From Anaerolineae bacterium (GTDB taxonomy: Bacteria > Chloroflexota > Anaerolineae > B4-G1 > SLSP01): a stretch of 7,150 nucleotides of DNA. Made by a program: the position numbers and the translations under genes. Location: contig JAFGNI010000029.1 in NCBI GenBank assembly GCA_016927095.1, positions 1 to 7,150 of the forward strand. Reading direction: 5' to 3'. Positions 5,849-7,150 of this stretch are shown piece by piece. Within the stretch, counting starts at the first letter, position 1; the number at the start of each line of letters is the position of its first letter. The notes under the pieces are model-generated. The model made no database searches. It was not told where the DNA came from and saw only the letters and a list, made by a program, of their open reading frames with translations.

Positions 5849-7021
5849 CTATCCAAACGTCGCTCGCATCCGCTCACAGTAGTATTGGACGTTTTCCCAT
5901 TTGCTGTCCGGGGCAAGCCGGTGGTCGGGGCAGGGGATATACCCGCCCAGGTCGACCAAGGGCTTTAGGCGCTCAATCTCCGCATCAACGGCGGCATAGT
6001 CACGGCTGAAGGCGACTTTGTTCATCCCTCCTACGCCGCGCAGCTCGGGCCCATAGCGTTCGCGCCACGGCGCGATGCTGGAGCCCCACGTGCCGACTTC
6101 GATGGGGAACATCGTGTTGACGCCGTTATCGAGCCAGACCGGCACCAGCTTGGTCACATCGCCGTCGCTGTCCAGGGAGACGATGTCGATGCCGTAGCCA
6201 TTGACGAGTTCGGTCAACCGGCGGTAGTAGTGACCCACCTGCTTACGGAAGGTGCGCGGGCTGACCAGTGGGCCGCTCTTGAAGGAGATGTCCTCCCAGA
6301 AGTGGGCGAAGTCGAAAGAGGCGGGCCCGCCCCCGGGGCAGACAAGCTCCAGCGCTGCCTTTGTGCAGGCGTAACAGAGATCGGCGGTTGTATCGACAAT
6401 CTCCTGGAAGAGCGTGACATCGTCAGCCATCAGGTATGACAGACCCACGATGCCCAACCAGTTGCGGATGATGCCGAAGAGGCTGCCGATGTGGATGCCG
6501 TACGGATCATCCCACTCGCCGCGCTGAAGATACTCCAGGCCTCCCTGGTCGAAACGGACCATCTTGCCGCCCGCATTGACGTACGCATGCGTCACGCGCT
6601 CGACCTCGTACTGCAGCTTCGGCAGGTAGAGCGATTCCCAAGAGGCCCGGTCTTTCAGCAGGTGTTCGATCTCCTTGGGGATCGAGACCGCGTCGTCCTT
6701 CTCGAGGATGACGGTGCCCTCATCGTTGAGGACGTGGCGCGAGCCATCAGGGAAGGTCTCGATCACTCTGGTCTCGAAGGGAGGGCGCAGGCGCGTCTGC
6801 GGGCCGTAACAGCTGGACCAGTTGAAGTCAAAGCCCAACTTCTCGGCGATAGCGGCGTCGGTGGGGTTGCCGTCCCCCCAGGTCTGCGCTTGTTCCTCTG
6901 TGATATGGCCTTCGGCTGCCCACTTCTCGAGCGTCTCACGCCAATACCCGAAGTGGACGATGGGCATACGGTCATAGTCCTGGTAGTGGAGTATGGCGTG
7001 GGTGCGGTCGCGATTGTTCAT
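5849..7021 (-). CDS. URO-D superfamily protein (390 aa)
   Basis: The protein matches the catabolic URO-D-like subgroup throughout: RMPIVHFGYWRETLEKWAAE (about 18-37), HFWEDISFKSGPLVSPRTFR (about 240-259), IVSLDSDGDVTKLVPVWLDN (about 280-299) followed by GVNTMFPIEVG, LRGVGGMNKVAF (about 327-338), and GGYIPCPDHRLAPDSKWENV (about 359-378). The last block is a very typical C-terminus for this group. The barrel position that binds zinc through His-x-Cys in MtaA-type methyltransferases reads Asp-Ser-Asp-Gly here. Such proteins are annotated as uroporphyrinogen decarboxylases, but the operon has no heme gene and the heme-pathway N-terminal arginine motif is not seen, so another reaction is likely. 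The ATG overlaps the stop of the upstream dehydrogenase (ATGA), with AGGA shortly before it. It has low similarity by eye to the second URO-D-like protein in this window, so they are not recent duplicates. Confidence 0.9.
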   Translation of the reverse strand: MNNRDRTHAILHYQDYDRMPIVHFGYWRETLEKWAAEGHITEEQAQTWGDGNPTDAAIAEKLGFDFNWSSCYGPQTRLRPPFETRVIETFPDGSRHVLNDEGTVILEKDDAVSIPKEIEHLLKDRASWESLYLPKLQYEVERVTHAYVNAGGKMVRFDQGGLEYLQRGEWDDPYGIHIGSLFGIIRNWLGIVGLSYLMADDVTLFQEIVDTTADLCYACTKAALELVCPGGGPASFDFAHFWEDISFKSGPLVSPRTFRKQVGHYYRRLTELVNGYGIDIVSLDSDGDVTKLVPVWLDNGVNTMFPIEVGTWGSSIAPWRERYGPELRGVGGMNKVAFSRDYAAVDAEIERLKPLVDLGGYIPCPDHRLAPDSKWENVQYYCERMRATFG

Positions 7022-7150
7022 CGTTCCTGTCCCACCTGGATCATCGCGCGCAGGACGCCATCGTTGTATCCGGCGACCAGCTCGAAGGCATCGCCAATCT
7101 CCTCCAGCGGGAAGTGGTGTGTCGCCAGTGCAGCGACATCGACCATACCG
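7018..7150 (-). CDS. Medium-chain alcohol/polyol dehydrogenase, C-terminal end only
   Basis: The last 43 codons before TGA at 7018-7020 read as a medium-chain dehydrogenase tail: residues like THHFPLEEIGDAFELV and then YNDGVLRAMIQVG, close to the H-F-PL-E--EAFE and G-LK--I pattern of sorbitol/threonine dehydrogenase relatives. The 5' part is outside the window, so zinc and cofactor residues cannot be checked. The stop codon overlaps the next start (ATGA), so the URO-D-like gene is probably translated by coupling. It is distinct from the 588-residue dehydrogenase further along, so the cluster has at least two dehydrogenases. Confidence 0.8.
   Translation of the reverse strand, partial: GMVDVAALATHHFPLEEIGDAFELVAGYNDGVLRAMIQVGQER

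Noticed and set aside
5836..5916. Upstream extension of the PHP-type gene to ATG 5916
   Set aside because: It would overlap the upstream gene by 68 bases, and the ATG at 5835 has a good ribosome site.
4390..6009. Plus-strand open frame of 539 codons opposite the PHP-type gene
   Set aside because: Antisense shadow of a real gene, with no domain and no ribosome site.
3247..7021. Heme biosynthesis (hemE) assignment for the URO-D-like genes
   Set aside because: The N-terminal arginine motif of true uroporphyrinogen decarboxylase is not seen, and no other heme gene is adjacent.

Overview
The window is a compact bacterial operon-like block, GC-rich and with clear Shine-Dalgarno sequences. All supported genes lie on the minus strand and read from position 7150 down to position 1. 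No organism can be named from the genes. The high GC content, the set of catabolic paralogs and the degenerate short-period intergenic repeats would suit an uncultivated environmental lineage such as a Chloroflexota (Anaerolineae-like) or Planctomycetota-type bacterium. That is a low-confidence inference.

Layout in transcription order: (1) the last 43 codons of a medium-chain alcohol/polyol dehydrogenase (7018-7150), whose stop overlaps the next start by 4 bases (ATGA); (2) a 390-residue URO-D superfamily protein (5849-7021); (3) a 451-residue PHP-type metal-dependent hydrolase-like protein (4480-5835); (4) a 33-codon small ORF with a perfect AGGAGG ribosome binding site (4365-4466); (5) a second, divergent URO-D superfamily protein (3247-4359); (6) a 290-base gap filled with three heptanucleotide repeat arrays; (7) a 588-residue zinc-dependent dehydrogenase with an apparently duplicated Rossmann domain (1190-2956); (8) a DUF89/ARMT1-type metal-dependent phosphatase (1-1181, cut by the window edge), whose leader or N-terminus carries a near-perfect 30-base inverted repeat.

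How the genes may work together: genes 1 to 5 are separated by at most 13 bases or overlap, so they should be one transcript. Genes 7 and 8 are 8 bases apart and form a second unit, or the tail of the same one. Two dehydrogenases, two URO-D-fold proteins without the expected cofactor or zinc residues, a PHP-fold protein and an ARMT1-type sugar-phosphate phosphatase suggest a catabolic pathway for a sugar, polyol or related small molecule rather than heme synthesis. No other heme gene is present. The substrate cannot be read from the sequence. The points most worth following up are the unannotated small ORF, the duplicated Rossmann module, and the two classes of short-period repeats.
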